Source: Allopontixanthobacter confluentis (GTDB taxonomy: Bacteria > Pseudomonadota > Alphaproteobacteria > Sphingomonadales > Sphingomonadaceae). Taken from it: 64,000 bases of DNA. Of this stretch, positions 17,377-25,600 are shown one piece after another. How positions within the stretch are numbered: position 1 is the stretch's first letter; each line of letters begins with the position of its first letter. The position numbers and the translations under genes were made by a program. Under the pieces are notes generated by a model. It was not told the origin of the DNA, ran no database searches, and was given only the letters and a program-made list of their open reading frames with translations. The DNA is taken from NCBI RefSeq assembly GCF_009827615.1, contig NZ_WTYU01000002.1, forward strand, positions 479,020 through 543,019, in the 5' to 3' direction.

Positions 17377-18651
17377 CTACTTCCCGATACAAAATCGTCC
17401 AAAAAGAGCGTCGAGCATGTCCTCTGTCGAGGTACGCCCGATCAGGCGATCAAATTCGACTCTGATCTGACGGAGACTTTCAGCCGTCAGGAGAAGATCG
17501 CCCGCGGGAATTATGGAAAGGATCGACGCGTGCACATTTTCCAATATCCGGTGCTGTCGTTCACTTAACGCAGCCTTCCCCTCACCGGGCATCGCTCCCC
17601 GCGCCGTTTCCAAAAGCGCATCGGTAAATTGCGCCATTCCCGCACCGGTTTTTGCTGAGACGCGGTAATCGGCAGTGGGCTTGCGGATGTCACCAGTTTC
17701 GTCACATTTGGCTTCTATTTCCCATGCACCCTCTGGCCCCCCACCCTCATTGCCCAGCCACAACACCAGATCGGCGCGCTGTGCTGCGGATTTTGCCCGC
17801 GCAATTCCTATCTGTTCAATTGCATCGTCGCTCGAGTCGCGCAGTCCCGCCGTATCCACGAATGTAAATGCGACGCCGCCGATTGCTACAGATCGTTCCA
17901 GCACATCTCGGGTCGTGCCTGCCGTTGGCGCGGTAATGGCTGCGTCATCATTGATCAAGCCGTTGAACAGAGTGGATTTGCCGGCATTGGGCGGGCCAGC
18001 CAGAACCACCCTGTATCCCTCCTTCAGCACCCTTGATGGCGGCCGCGATAGCCAGCTTTCCAAAGCTGATCGCAAATGGTCAAGCATGCTGGTGAAAGAT
18101 GGGGGAAGCGCAGCTGCATCTTCCTCGTCCGAAAAATCGAGCACGGCTTCCACTTGTGCCGACAGATGCAGGACCTGTTCGCGCCAGGCTTCGATTTCGC
18201 GCGAAAGAGCGCCCCCGGCCATTGCCATGGCGGAACGCCGCTGCATTTCCGTTTCCGCCTCAAGTAAATCGGCCAGCCCTTCCGATTCCGCCAGATCAAT
18301 CCTGCCGTTCAGGAAAGCACGCCGCGTAAATTCGCCCGCTTCTGCACGGCGCAGCCCGTCCAGCGTTGCGAGTTCGCTTTCCACTGCGGCCACGACTGCC
18401 CTGCCGCCGTGCAGATGCAGCTCTGCCACATCTTCGCCAGTGGCAGTGGCAGGGCCAGGCAGCCACAGCACCATCGCATGATCAAGTTCATCACCTGACG
18501 AACTGCGCAGTTTGCGCGCAGTTGCGCGGCGGGGCGCTGGCATTGCGCCCACCAGCGATGCCAACGCGGTGCCAGCAGATGGCCCGCTAATGCGCACCAC
18601 GGCAATACCGGCCGGAGGACTGCCGCTCGAAAGAGCAAAGATTGTTTTCAT
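17377..18651 (-). CDS. mnmE: tRNA modification GTPase MnmE (TrmE)
   Basis: GTPase partner of MnmG in wobble-U34 modification; uses formyl-tetrahydrofolate. The 424-residue protein has the N-terminal tetrahydrofolate-binding domain (IFALSSGSPPAGIAVVRISG), a helical domain and an inserted G domain with G1 GPPNAGKST (about residue 226), G3 DTAGLRD and G-domain switch TAGTTRDVLE. It ends with the diagnostic C-terminal FCIGK, whose cysteine is needed for the modification. It precedes mnmG by 122 bp holding two parS sites. Confidence 0.96.
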   Translation of the reverse strand: MKTIFALSSGSPPAGIAVVRISGPSAGTALASLVGAMPAPRRATARKLRSSSGDELDHAMVLWLPGPATATGEDVAELHLHGGRAVVAAVESELATLDGLRRAEAGEFTRRAFLNGRIDLAESEGLADLLEAETEMQRRSAMAMAGGALSREIEAWREQVLHLSAQVEAVLDFSDEEDAAALPPSFTSMLDHLRSALESWLSRPPSRVLKEGYRVVLAGPPNAGKSTLFNGLINDDAAITAPTAGTTRDVLERSVAIGGVAFTFVDTAGLRDSSDDAIEQIGIARAKSAAQRADLVLWLGNEGGGPEGAWEIEAKCDETGDIRKPTADYRVSAKTGAGMAQFTDALLETARGAMPGEGKAALSERQHRILENVHASILSIIPAGDLLLTAESLRQIRVEFDRLIGRTSTEDMLDALFGRFCIGK

Positions 18652-18680
18652 TTCAAGAGTTTGCCGAGATTTCGGAAGTG

Positions 18681-18953
18681 TCAGTCGTTTTTCTTGGTGC
18701 CGGCTTTGCCTGCTGTTCCCCCGCTTGCCGCGTTGAGGCTGCCTTCCACGAAGTTCTGGAAAAGCTTCATTCCCATTTGGCCCATGGGTGCCAGATGTTT
18801 TGCGTAATCCTGCAATTGTTCAGGGTTGCTTACACCTTTCATCGCCTTGGTAATGGTGTCGATGTAGATATCATTCGCCTTGCCCACATCGGGCAGGCCC
18901 ATGAAACTGCGCGCTTCTTCTGGTGTGCAATCTATTTCGACATGGACCTTCAT
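18681..18953 (-). CDS. DUF6489 family small protein
   Basis: A 90-residue cytosolic protein beginning MKVHVEIDCTPEEARSF, with a central LPDVGKANDIYIDTITKAMKGV and a C-terminal FQNFVEGSLNAASGG reminiscent of a phasin-like helix. The family is found beside mnmE in sphingomonads and relatives and has no known function. The ATG at 18953 is preferred to in-frame starts at 18983 and 19013, since the conserved strand begins there. The gene ends 29 bp before the mnmE start, so co-transcription with mnmE is likely. Confidence 0.78.
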   Translation of the reverse strand: MKVHVEIDCTPEEARSFMGLPDVGKANDIYIDTITKAMKGVSNPEQLQDYAKHLAPMGQMGMKLFQNFVEGSLNAASGGTAGKAGTKKND

Positions 18954-19069
18954 GGCGCTTTCTCCGTTAGATAATGACATCAACATGCCTGCTACCCCAC
19001 TTGGGTTTGGCAAAGCGTGCGTGCAAGCGTTAAGCCGCCTTAAAACACATTCGCGAGGATTAGACCAAC

Positions 19070-19768
19070 ATGACCGAGATTGTCAGCATCCCTACCCTGT
19101 CCGGCGATGGCAGCTTCAACGCCTATGTTGCGCGCCCTGCGGGTGAGGCAAAGGCAGCCATTCTGGTGATCCAGGAAATTTTCGGGGTGAATGCCGGCAT
19201 CCGCCGCAAATGCGACAAATGGGCAGAGGCAGGCTATCTCGCGGTGGCGCCAGATCTGTTTTACAGGATCGAAAGCGGGATCGAGCTGGATCCCGATGTT
19301 GAGCCGGAAATGGCCCGCGCCATGGAATTGTTCGGCCAGTATAAGCCTGATGAAGGCATCTGCGACATCGAAGCAACCATTCGCTGGATCAGGAACGAAG
19401 CGGGCGTCGAAAAAGTCGGCGCGGTGGGATACTGCCTTGGCGGAAAGCTTGCTTATATGACCGCGGCACGCACCGATATTGATGCAAGTGTCGGATATTA
19501 CGGCGTGATGATCGACCAGATGCTGCATGAAGCCAAGGCAATCGCACATCCCCTGATGCTGCATATCCCCACAGCCGATCATTTCGTGAATGCCGCTGCA
19601 CAGCGCGCCATGCACGATGCGCTTGATAACCATCCCAAGGTGACACTGCATGATTATGCAGGGCTGGACCATGGTTTTGCCACCGAACATGGCGATCGGC
19701 GGGATGAAGACGGAGCAACGCTGGCTGACAGCCGCACCGAGGCGTTTTTCAAGCAGCATCTGGCATAA
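19070..19768 (+). CDS. Dienelactone hydrolase family protein
   Basis: A 232-residue alpha/beta hydrolase of the dienelactone hydrolase (carboxymethylenebutenolidase-like) family. Seen: the N-terminal strand AILVIQEIFGVNAGIRRKCDKWA with the conserved glutamate, the nucleophile elbow VGYCLGG with a cysteine (Cys in GAVGYCLGGKLA, near residue 125) as in true DLHs, an acid residue in PTADHFV, and His in GLDHGFATEHGDRRDEDGA. No other gene for catechol degradation is near, so its natural substrate is open. It is divergent from DUF6489, 116 bp away, and 13 bp before the glutamate-synthase-like gene. Confidence 0.88.
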   Translation: MTEIVSIPTLSGDGSFNAYVARPAGEAKAAILVIQEIFGVNAGIRRKCDKWAEAGYLAVAPDLFYRIESGIELDPDVEPEMARAMELFGQYKPDEGICDIEATIRWIRNEAGVEKVGAVGYCLGGKLAYMTAARTDIDASVGYYGVMIDQMLHEAKAIAHPLMLHIPTADHFVNAAAQRAMHDALDNHPKVTLHDYAGLDHGFATEHGDRRDEDGATLADSRTEAFFKQHLA

Positions 19769-19781
19769 GACCAGACCTGTG

Positions 19782-21383
19782 ATGCAAGCTTTCGCACCGC
19801 GCTATTCCATCCCTTTCATGCTGCTAGTCCTGACCGTAGCAGCCGCCTTGTGGCCGCCGTTGCGATGGGCGCTGCTGGGTCTGGTGCCCATGCTGCTGGT
19901 TGCGTTGTGGGATTTTGCGCAGGCCAGCCACGCCTTGCGCCGAAACTATCCACTGGTCGCACGAATCCGCTGGATCATGGAGGATCTGCGCCCTTTCGCC
20001 CAGGCCTACATCGTCGAGGATGATCTGGAAGGCCGACCTTTCAGCCATCAGGAACGTGCCCTTGTCTATGCCCGCGCCAAGGGGGAGCTCGATTCGCACC
20101 CGATGGGCACCGAACTCAATGTCTATTCGGATGAATATGAATGGTTGAGCCATTCCATCGTGCCCAATGATCATGCCCCGCAATGGTGGCGCGTCAATGT
20201 GGGCGGTGCCGATACGGCCAAGCCTTATTCTTCCGCCTTGCTGAATATCTCCGCGATGAGTTTCGGGTCGCTTTCGGCCCGCGCAATCGAGGCGTTGAAT
20301 GCAGGCGCGCGCATGGGCAATTTTGCCCATAATACCGGGGAAGGCAGCATCAGCCGCTATCATCGCGGACCGGGCGGCGATCTTATCTGGGAAATCGGCA
20401 GCGGCTATTTTGGCTGCCGCACCGATCAAGGCGGCTTTGACGCGGGCGAATTCGCCGAAAATGCGCAGGATGATCAGGTCAAGATGATCGAGATCAAACT
20501 GAGCCAGGGTGCCAAACCGGGCCATGGCGGCGTGTTGCCCGGCCGCAAGGTGACGCAGGAAATTGCCGAAGCGCGCGGCATCACGCAAGGCGAAGATTGC
20601 GTTTCGCCCGCGGCCCATTCCACCTTTTCTACGCCTGTTCAACTGATGGAATGGGTGGCACAGCTGCGTGATCTTTCGGGTGGCAAGCCTGTCGGCATGA
20701 AATTATGCGTCGGCAAACCGCATGAAGTTTTCGCGCTGGCCAAAGCGATGCTGGCAACGGGTATTACCCCGGATTTCATCACGATTGATGGCGCCGAAGG
20801 CGGGACCGGCGCTGCCCCGCTGGAACTGTCCAATTCGGTCGGCATGCCCATGCGCGAAGGGCTGATCATGATGCGCAATGCGCTGGTGGGCGCCGGTTTG
20901 AAGGACGGGGCAGCACACGGTGTCAAACTTGCCGCATCAGGCAAAATCCATTCCGGCGCGCAAATGGCCAAGGCCTTCGCATTGGGCGCAGACTGGTGCA
21001 ACGCAGCGCGGCCATTCATGTTCTCGCTGGGCTGTGTGCAATCCATGAATTGTCACACCGGCGAATGCCCGACCGGCGTTGCCACGCAGGAACCGTGGCG
21101 GCAAAAAGGGCTGATCGTGGAAGACAAAGCCCCCCGCGTGGCCCGTTTCCAGCGCCAGACTGTCGCCAGCCTGCGCGAAATCGTGGTGGCGATGGGGCTG
21201 GATAACCCATGGGAAATCGGCCCGCATGATATGAGAGAACGGCTGAACGGCGCCAAATCCAACGCGATTGATGCCATTTACACCTTTGTCCAGCCAGGCC
21301 AGTTGCTGCATGATGCATCCGGTACATCGCTCGGCCTGCACTGGCACGCGGCCAGCGCAGACACTTTCAGGAGAATGGCATGA
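19782..21383 (+). CDS. FMN-binding glutamate-synthase-like protein, membrane-anchored
   Basis: A 533-residue protein with two N-terminal hydrophobic helices (residues 10-50), then the FMN-barrel/3Fe-4S synthase domain of GltB: SAMSFGSLSARAIEALNAGA, HNTGEGSISRYH, VKMIEIKLSQGAKPGHGG, DFITIDGAEGGTGAAPLELSNSVGMP, and the cluster cysteines in RPFMFSLGCVQSMNCHTGECPTGVA. It lacks the amidotransferase and C-terminal domains of true glutamate synthase, and no GltD is nearby, so classical glutamate synthesis is doubtful. Single-domain relatives are widespread and mostly uncharacterised. The ATG at 19782 starts the anchor helix; the earlier open frame overlaps the hydrolase gene. Confidence 0.87.
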   Translation: MQAFAPRYSIPFMLLVLTVAAALWPPLRWALLGLVPMLLVALWDFAQASHALRRNYPLVARIRWIMEDLRPFAQAYIVEDDLEGRPFSHQERALVYARAKGELDSHPMGTELNVYSDEYEWLSHSIVPNDHAPQWWRVNVGGADTAKPYSSALLNISAMSFGSLSARAIEALNAGARMGNFAHNTGEGSISRYHRGPGGDLIWEIGSGYFGCRTDQGGFDAGEFAENAQDDQVKMIEIKLSQGAKPGHGGVLPGRKVTQEIAEARGITQGEDCVSPAAHSTFSTPVQLMEWVAQLRDLSGGKPVGMKLCVGKPHEVFALAKAMLATGITPDFITIDGAEGGTGAAPLELSNSVGMPMREGLIMMRNALVGAGLKDGAAHGVKLAASGKIHSGAQMAKAFALGADWCNAARPFMFSLGCVQSMNCHTGECPTGVATQEPWRQKGLIVEDKAPRVARFQRQTVASLREIVVAMGLDNPWEIGPHDMRERLNGAKSNAIDAIYTFVQPGQLLHDASGTSLGLHWHAASADTFRRMA

Positions 21384-21778
21384 CCACCCATGATGCATTG
21401 GCCCGGTGGCACACAATCGCCGCGCAAGGCAGCCCGCGCGCCGCGCTGGAACAGATCATTGCCGAAAATGCCGTGTTCCATTCCCCCGTGGTCCACACAC
21501 CGCAGCGCGGCCGCGCGCTGGTGGTTGCCTATCTGTCAGCAGCCGGACAAGTGCTGGGCAATGACAGTTTCACCTATGTCCGCGAAGTGGTGGACGGAAA
21601 CAATGCCGTGCTGGAATTCACTGCCGAAATCGGCGGTATCTTCGTCAATGGCATCGACATGATCGAATTTGATGATGCCGGCCAGATCGTGGATTTCAAG
21701 GTGATGGTAAGGCCGATGAAGGCGATGAACAAATTATGGGAAATGATGGCTGAACAACTGGTCCGCAACCATTCCTGA
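21380..21778 (+). CDS. NTF2-like/SnoaL family protein
   Basis: A 132-residue single-domain protein of the nuclear-transport-factor-2 fold: HTIAAQGSPRAALEQIIAENAVFHSPVV, a helix then strand, GRALVVAYLSAAGQVLG, and the edge strands FTYVREVVDGNNAVLEFTAEIGG and GIDMIEFDDAGQIVDFKVMVRP. Family members are polyketide cyclases, isomerases or ligand-binding proteins; no catalytic set is clear here. It overlaps the preceding gene by 4 nt, so the two are translationally coupled and probably function together. Confidence 0.8.
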   Translation: MTTHDALARWHTIAAQGSPRAALEQIIAENAVFHSPVVHTPQRGRALVVAYLSAAGQVLGNDSFTYVREVVDGNNAVLEFTAEIGGIFVNGIDMIEFDDAGQIVDFKVMVRPMKAMNKLWEMMAEQLVRNHS

Positions 21779-21781
21779 TGT

Positions 21782-22180
21782 CTAGGCCAAAGCGGCCGAC
21801 TGCTCGATAAAACTGCGGATTTTTCGCTGCATGGTGAGAGGAAGATTGGCTGGCAATACTTTGCCCAATCGTTCTGCAGCGTCGTTACCTGACAAAACAA
21901 TGCGCTTCATCGTCCAGTTTGGGCAATAGCGGCGGTCTGTTGCGCGGTCGTCCAGCCGCCGGATATTGCAATGGCGCGGATCGCGCGCCAGACGCTCCAT
22001 CAACGCGTCGAGGTTTTCCTGTTCGCCTTCCACAAGCTGGAGAAATTTCTGCCCGTCAAAAACCAGGAAACCGGTGATGCCATTGCGGCCATTATTGCGC
22101 GATGACGCTTCCAGCAGATTGACCATGTCTAATTGCTGGAAGCCTTCGCTGGCGGCACTGGTGTAGAGATATTGGCGCAT
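21782..22180 (-). CDS. BLUF domain blue-light receptor (stand-alone)
   Basis: A 132-residue flavin photoreceptor with one BLUF domain and only a short C-terminal tail. All key residues align with AppA-type BLUF: Tyr6 (YLYTSAAS), Asn30 (SRNNGRNGITG), Gln48 (FLQLVEG), Trp89 and Met91 (NWTM). So it should form the red-shifted signalling state. No output domain is attached, so it would act through a protein partner that cannot be seen here. The ATG at 22180 gives the normal MRQYLYTS start; a 24-residue extension upstream is not part of the domain. It is convergent with the NTF2-like gene (3 bp). Confidence 0.92.
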   Translation of the reverse strand: MRQYLYTSAASEGFQQLDMVNLLEASSRNNGRNGITGFLVFDGQKFLQLVEGEQENLDALMERLARDPRHCNIRRLDDRATDRRYCPNWTMKRIVLSGNDAAERLGKVLPANLPLTMQRKIRSFIEQSAALA

Positions 22181-22263
22181 GGCCAATATTTGCCAAAAAA
22201 TACTTAAAGCATGATTAAGCAAGGCGTTACACACAAACCCTGCACCCTCCATTAAGCGTGTTT

Positions 22264-22309
22264 GCCCGCCCCGCCCATGTCAGTGATGAACTGACGAAGC
22301 GGAGCGGGC
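22264..22309 (-). terminator. Hairpin after rho
   Basis: Outer arms GCCCGC/GCGGGC (22264-22269 and 22304-22309) and a perfect inner 6-bp stem GTCAGT/ACTGAC (22279-22284 and 22290-22295). It lies just past the rho stop on the minus strand, before the BLUF gene. The T tract is poor, so termination is plausible but not certain. Confidence 0.45.
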
Positions 22310-22319
22310 AGAATTCTGC

Positions 22320-23585
22320 TTACTGGTTCATAGTGGCGAAGAAATCTTCGTTGGTCTTGGAATCCTTCATCTTGTCGAGCAGGAATTCCATGGAATCGAT
22401 TGTGCCCATCTGCATGAGGATCCGGCGCAGGACCCACATCTTCGACAGCTTGTCCTTTTCGACCAGCAGTTCTTCCTTGCGCGTGCCGGATTTGCCCACA
22501 TCCAACGCCGGGAAGATGCGCTTGTCCGCAACCTTGCGGTCAAGCACGATTTCCGAGTTGCCGGTGCCCTTGAATTCTTCAAAGATCACTTCGTCCATCC
22601 GGCTGCCGGTATCGATCAGCGCAGTGGCAATAATCGACAGCGAACCGCCTTCCTCGATATTACGGGCTGCACCGAAGAACCGTTTCGGGCGCTGCAATGC
22701 GTTGGCATCCACGCCGCCGGTCAGCACCTTGCCGGAACTGGGGACGACGGTGTTGTAGGCACGGCCAAGGCGGGTGATGGAATCCAGCAGGATCACTACA
22801 TCGCGCTTGTGTTCGACAAGGCGCTTGGCCTTTTCGATCACCATTTCAGCAACCTGCACATGGCGCTGCGCGGGTTCGTCGAAGGTGGAGGAAATCACCT
22901 CGCCCTTCACACTGCGCTGCATGTCGGTCACTTCTTCCGGCCGTTCGTCCACAAGCAGCACCAGCAGGAACACTTCGGGATGGTTGTCCGTGATCGCCTT
23001 GGCAATATTCTGCAGCAGCACGGTCTTACCCGTGCGCGGCGGCGCCACGATCAGGGCGCGCTGGCCTTTGCCCTGCGGCGAGATGATGTCGATCACCCGC
23101 GCGCTCTTGTCCGTCACGGTCGGGTCGAGCGTGTCGAGGTTGAGCTTTTCATCAGGATAGAGCGGGGTCAGATTGTCAAAATTGGTGCGCAGACGCACTT
23201 GGTCGGGATCTTCGAAATTGACCGTCGCCAGGCTGGTGAGCGCAAAATAGCGCTCGCCTTCCTTGGGCGCGCGGATTTCGCCTTCCACCGTATCGCCGGT
23301 GCGCAGGCCCCATTTGCGGATCTGGTTGGGCGACACGTAAATATCGTCCGGACCAGCAAGATAATTGGCTTCGGGGCTGCGCAAAAAGCCGAAGCCATCC
23401 TGCAGCACTTCAATGGTGCCGATACCCATGATCTGGTCGGTATATTCTTCGTCTTCCGCCAATTCGCGCAGGATGCAGAACATCAGATCCTGCCGGCGCA
23501 TGGTGGAGGCGCCCTCGACGCCCAGTTCTTCGGCCATGCTGACAAGCTCGGCCGGGGGTTTCTGTTTCAAATCTCTGAGATGCAT
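22320..23585 (-). CDS. rho: Transcription termination factor Rho
   Basis: Hexameric RNA-dependent ATPase that ends transcription. The 421-residue protein has an N-terminal Rho-N helical region ([25 protein letters not shown]), the RNA-binding OSB/CSD domain ([29 protein letters not shown]), Walker [16 protein letters not shown] near residue 185, Walker [18 protein letters not shown], and the Q/R-loop region [31 protein letters not shown]. Length and domain order are normal. In Caulobacter-type chromosomes rho, hemE and mnmE/mnmG sit on the same side of the origin, as here. Confidence 0.97.
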   Translation of the reverse strand: MHLRDLKQKPPAELVSMAEELGVEGASTMRRQDLMFCILRELAEDEEYTDQIMGIGTIEVLQDGFGFLRSPEANYLAGPDDIYVSPNQIRKWGLRTGDTVEGEIRAPKEGERYFALTSLATVNFEDPDQVRLRTNFDNLTPLYPDEKLNLDTLDPTVTDKSARVIDIISPQGKGQRALIVAPPRTGKTVLLQNIAKAITDNHPEVFLLVLLVDERPEEVTDMQRSVKGEVISSTFDEPAQRHVQVAEMVIEKAKRLVEHKRDVVILLDSITRLGRAYNTVVPSSGKVLTGGVDANALQRPKRFFGAARNIEEGGSLSIIATALIDTGSRMDEVIFEEFKGTGNSEIVLDRKVADKRIFPALDVGKSGTRKEELLVEKDKLSKMWVLRRILMQMGTIDSMEFLLDKMKDSKTNEDFFATMNQ

Positions 23586-23755
23586 AAATAAAGTCCAAAA
23601 AAATGGAAAAATGGCCGGCAGGTCATTGGGGCTTGGAGAAAGCAGACCCGGTGCCCGCAGCAGCGGAACATCAGCCGGAATGGAAATTCAGATACGCCGC
23701 TGCGCACCATGCGTCAATTCGGTTTACACGCAGTCCGGCGCGGTAATCACACTTG

Positions 23756-24199
23756 TCAGAACGGTTTGACAACCACCAGCACCACGATGATGGCCGCAGC
23801 AATGCCGGGCACTTCGTTGAGCAGCCGCAATTTCTTGCCGGTAAGCAGGCGCTCCCCCCGGGCCAGTTTTTTGGCATAGGCGGACAGATAGCCGTGATAG
23901 CCCGACAACAGCAGTACCAGCAGCAATTTGGCGTGGAACCAGCCCTGCTGCAACGCCCCGATGGAACCGGCCAGCGCCAGCCCCAGCAGCCACACGGCAA
24001 TGATGGAGGGCAGCAGGATGATTTTCAGCAGCTTGTTTTCGCGGTCTGTCCACACGGCATCTTCGGCAGAACCTTGCGGCGCTTCCTGGTGATAGACGAA
24101 AAACCGCGGCAGCATGAACAGGCCCGCCATCCAGAATATGACAAAAATGATATGACCGGCCTTGAGCCAGAGATAGGTCATGGAAAGCACATCCTGCAT
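23756..24199 (-). CDS. hemJ: Protoporphyrinogen oxidase HemJ
   Basis: A 147-residue integral membrane protein with four predicted helices (about 10-32, 57-80, 85-105, 125-147). The first contains the conserved KAGHIIFVIFWMAGLFMLPRFFVYH, with the heme-liganding His near residue 15, and later SGYHGYLSAYAKKLARG. HemJ oxidises protoporphyrinogen IX in bacteria without HemG or HemY. It follows hemE by 31 bp on the same strand, so two heme-synthesis steps are linked. A copper-resistance CopD-like label would be less specific. Confidence 0.92.
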   Translation of the reverse strand: MQDVLSMTYLWLKAGHIIFVIFWMAGLFMLPRFFVYHQEAPQGSAEDAVWTDRENKLLKIILLPSIIAVWLLGLALAGSIGALQQGWFHAKLLLVLLLSGYHGYLSAYAKKLARGERLLTGKKLRLLNEVPGIAAAIIVVLVVVKPF

Positions 24200-24230
24200 G
24201 CAAGAAACCTAGGAACCGAAGAGGGTTTCG

Positions 24231-25280
24231 TCACCCCCTCCAGCTGCGAACTTTTTCGATCAGCCGTTCGACATGGGCAATCGGCGTGAACTGCCCGATC
24301 CCATGGCCCAGGTTAAAGACATGCGGGCGGCCGGCAAAACTGCGCAGGATATGGTCGGCCTGCGCATCCAGCGCATCGCCCCCTGCCAGCAGCAGCAGCG
24401 GATCGATATTGCCCTGCACCGGCATTCCGGCAGGCAATTCGCGTGCGGCCCATACAGGATCGATAGTTTCATCAATGCCCAGCGCATCCACCCCGGTTTC
24501 CTGCGCATAGGCAGGCAGTTTTTCGCCCGAACCTTTAGGAAATCCGATGATCGGCACATCGGGATAGCGCGCCTTTACCGCCGCAACGATGGCGGCATTG
24601 GGCGCAATCACCCAGCGTTCAAACTGCGCCGGTGCCAGGCTGCCGGCCCAGCTGTCGAACAATTGCACCGCTTCTGCGCCGGCATCGATCTGCCCCGCCA
24701 GATATTCGATCGTCACGCCGACAATCGCATCGATGATCTGCTGGAAAGCCGCCGGATCGCGGTAGGCCATGGCGCGGGTATCATGCTGGTCGCGGCTGCC
24801 CTCGCCGTTCACCATATAGGTCGCCACGGTCCACGGACTGCCGGCAAAGCCCAGCAAGGTGGTCTCAGGGCCCAGCAGCGCCTTCACCTTGGCGACGGTG
24901 CGGTAAATAGCCTCAAGACGCTCTGGCACGGCTTGCAGGCCTTCCAGCGGCGATGCGAGCGGCGAAGATCGCGGCGCATCCAGCAAGCGGGGTGACAGGC
25001 GCGGACCTTCACCGACCAGGAATTCCAGTGTCTGACCCATCGCATGGGGGACGATCAGAATGTCCGAAAACAGGATCGCCCCGTCAAAGCCGAACCGGCG
25101 GATGGGCTGAATGGTCACCTCGGCTGCGGCATCGCTGTCATAGACGAGGTCCAGAAACCCGCCTTTTTCCGCGCGCAGGGCACGGTATTCAGGCAGATAA
25201 CGGCCAGCCTGGCGCATGAGCCACAAGGGTATCTGGTCAGCACGGTTTCCGCGCAGGGTTTCGATCAAAAGACCGGGCAT
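24231..25280 (-). CDS. hemE: Uroporphyrinogen decarboxylase
   Basis: Cytosolic enzyme converting uroporphyrinogen III to coproporphyrinogen III by four decarboxylations. The 349-residue TIM barrel carries the signatures PLWLMRQAGRYLPEYR (residues 19-34, with the substrate-binding arginines), GFDGAILFSDILIVPHAMG (with the essential Asp), and LLGFAGSPWTVATYMVNGEGS. The C-terminal HVFNLGHGIGQFTPIAHV is also conserved (His). Its start lies directly beside the oriC gap; origin-adjacent hemE is characteristic of Caulobacter, Rickettsia and related alphaproteobacteria. Confidence 0.97.
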   Translation of the reverse strand: MPGLLIETLRGNRADQIPLWLMRQAGRYLPEYRALRAEKGGFLDLVYDSDAAAEVTIQPIRRFGFDGAILFSDILIVPHAMGQTLEFLVGEGPRLSPRLLDAPRSSPLASPLEGLQAVPERLEAIYRTVAKVKALLGPETTLLGFAGSPWTVATYMVNGEGSRDQHDTRAMAYRDPAAFQQIIDAIVGVTIEYLAGQIDAGAEAVQLFDSWAGSLAPAQFERWVIAPNAAIVAAVKARYPDVPIIGFPKGSGEKLPAYAQETGVDALGIDETIDPVWAARELPAGMPVQGNIDPLLLLAGGDALDAQADHILRSFAGRPHVFNLGHGIGQFTPIAHVERLIEKVRSWRG

Positions 25281-25600
25281 CGAAGGAGTCCAATCAAAAT
25301 AATATAGTATTTAATAAGGATTGTAGGAGTCTGTTGGCCCTGTGGATATCGGGGACATCTGCGTTCTGCCCGATTTGTCCCAGCTTGAACAGGCTTGTCA
25401 GCTTTGCGAATCCCGATGGCTTCGCGTCAAGCAATGTTTATCCCCACTGTCCCCAGCCTGTTCAAAACCATGTTCGCCTGTCCACAAAGCCGGTTGGAAA
25501 TGGCCGGTAGTGGGTATGGAATCAGTGGTGTAACTTGTCGCCAGCTTTATCCCGTGGTTTATGCCAATTCTTGTCCACAGCCATCAAGACCCCTTTATCC
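25281..25600. other. oriC: Chromosomal replication origin oriC (hemE-ppsR gap)
   Basis: The gap has no gene but has several DnaA-box-like 9-mers relative to TTATCCACA: TTATCCCCA (25438-25446), TTGTCCACA (25571-25579) and, on the minus strand, ATATCCACA (25341-25349), each one mismatch; CTGTCCACA (25478-25486) and TTATCCATG (25595-25603) have two. An AT-rich block at 25291-25322 is the natural unwinding candidate. Five GANTC sites (CcrM type) lie in or next to it (25286, 25327, 25408, 25519, 25608). An 11-bp inverted repeat spans 25385-25465. Flanking genes match the alphaproteobacterial origin. No sequence comparison was run. Confidence 0.88.
25385..25465. repeat. Inverted repeat within oriC
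   Basis: TTGAACAGGCT (25385-25395) and its exact reverse complement AGCCTGTTCAA (25455-25465), 59 bp apart, bracketing the best plus-strand DnaA box. Purpose unknown. Confidence 0.8.
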
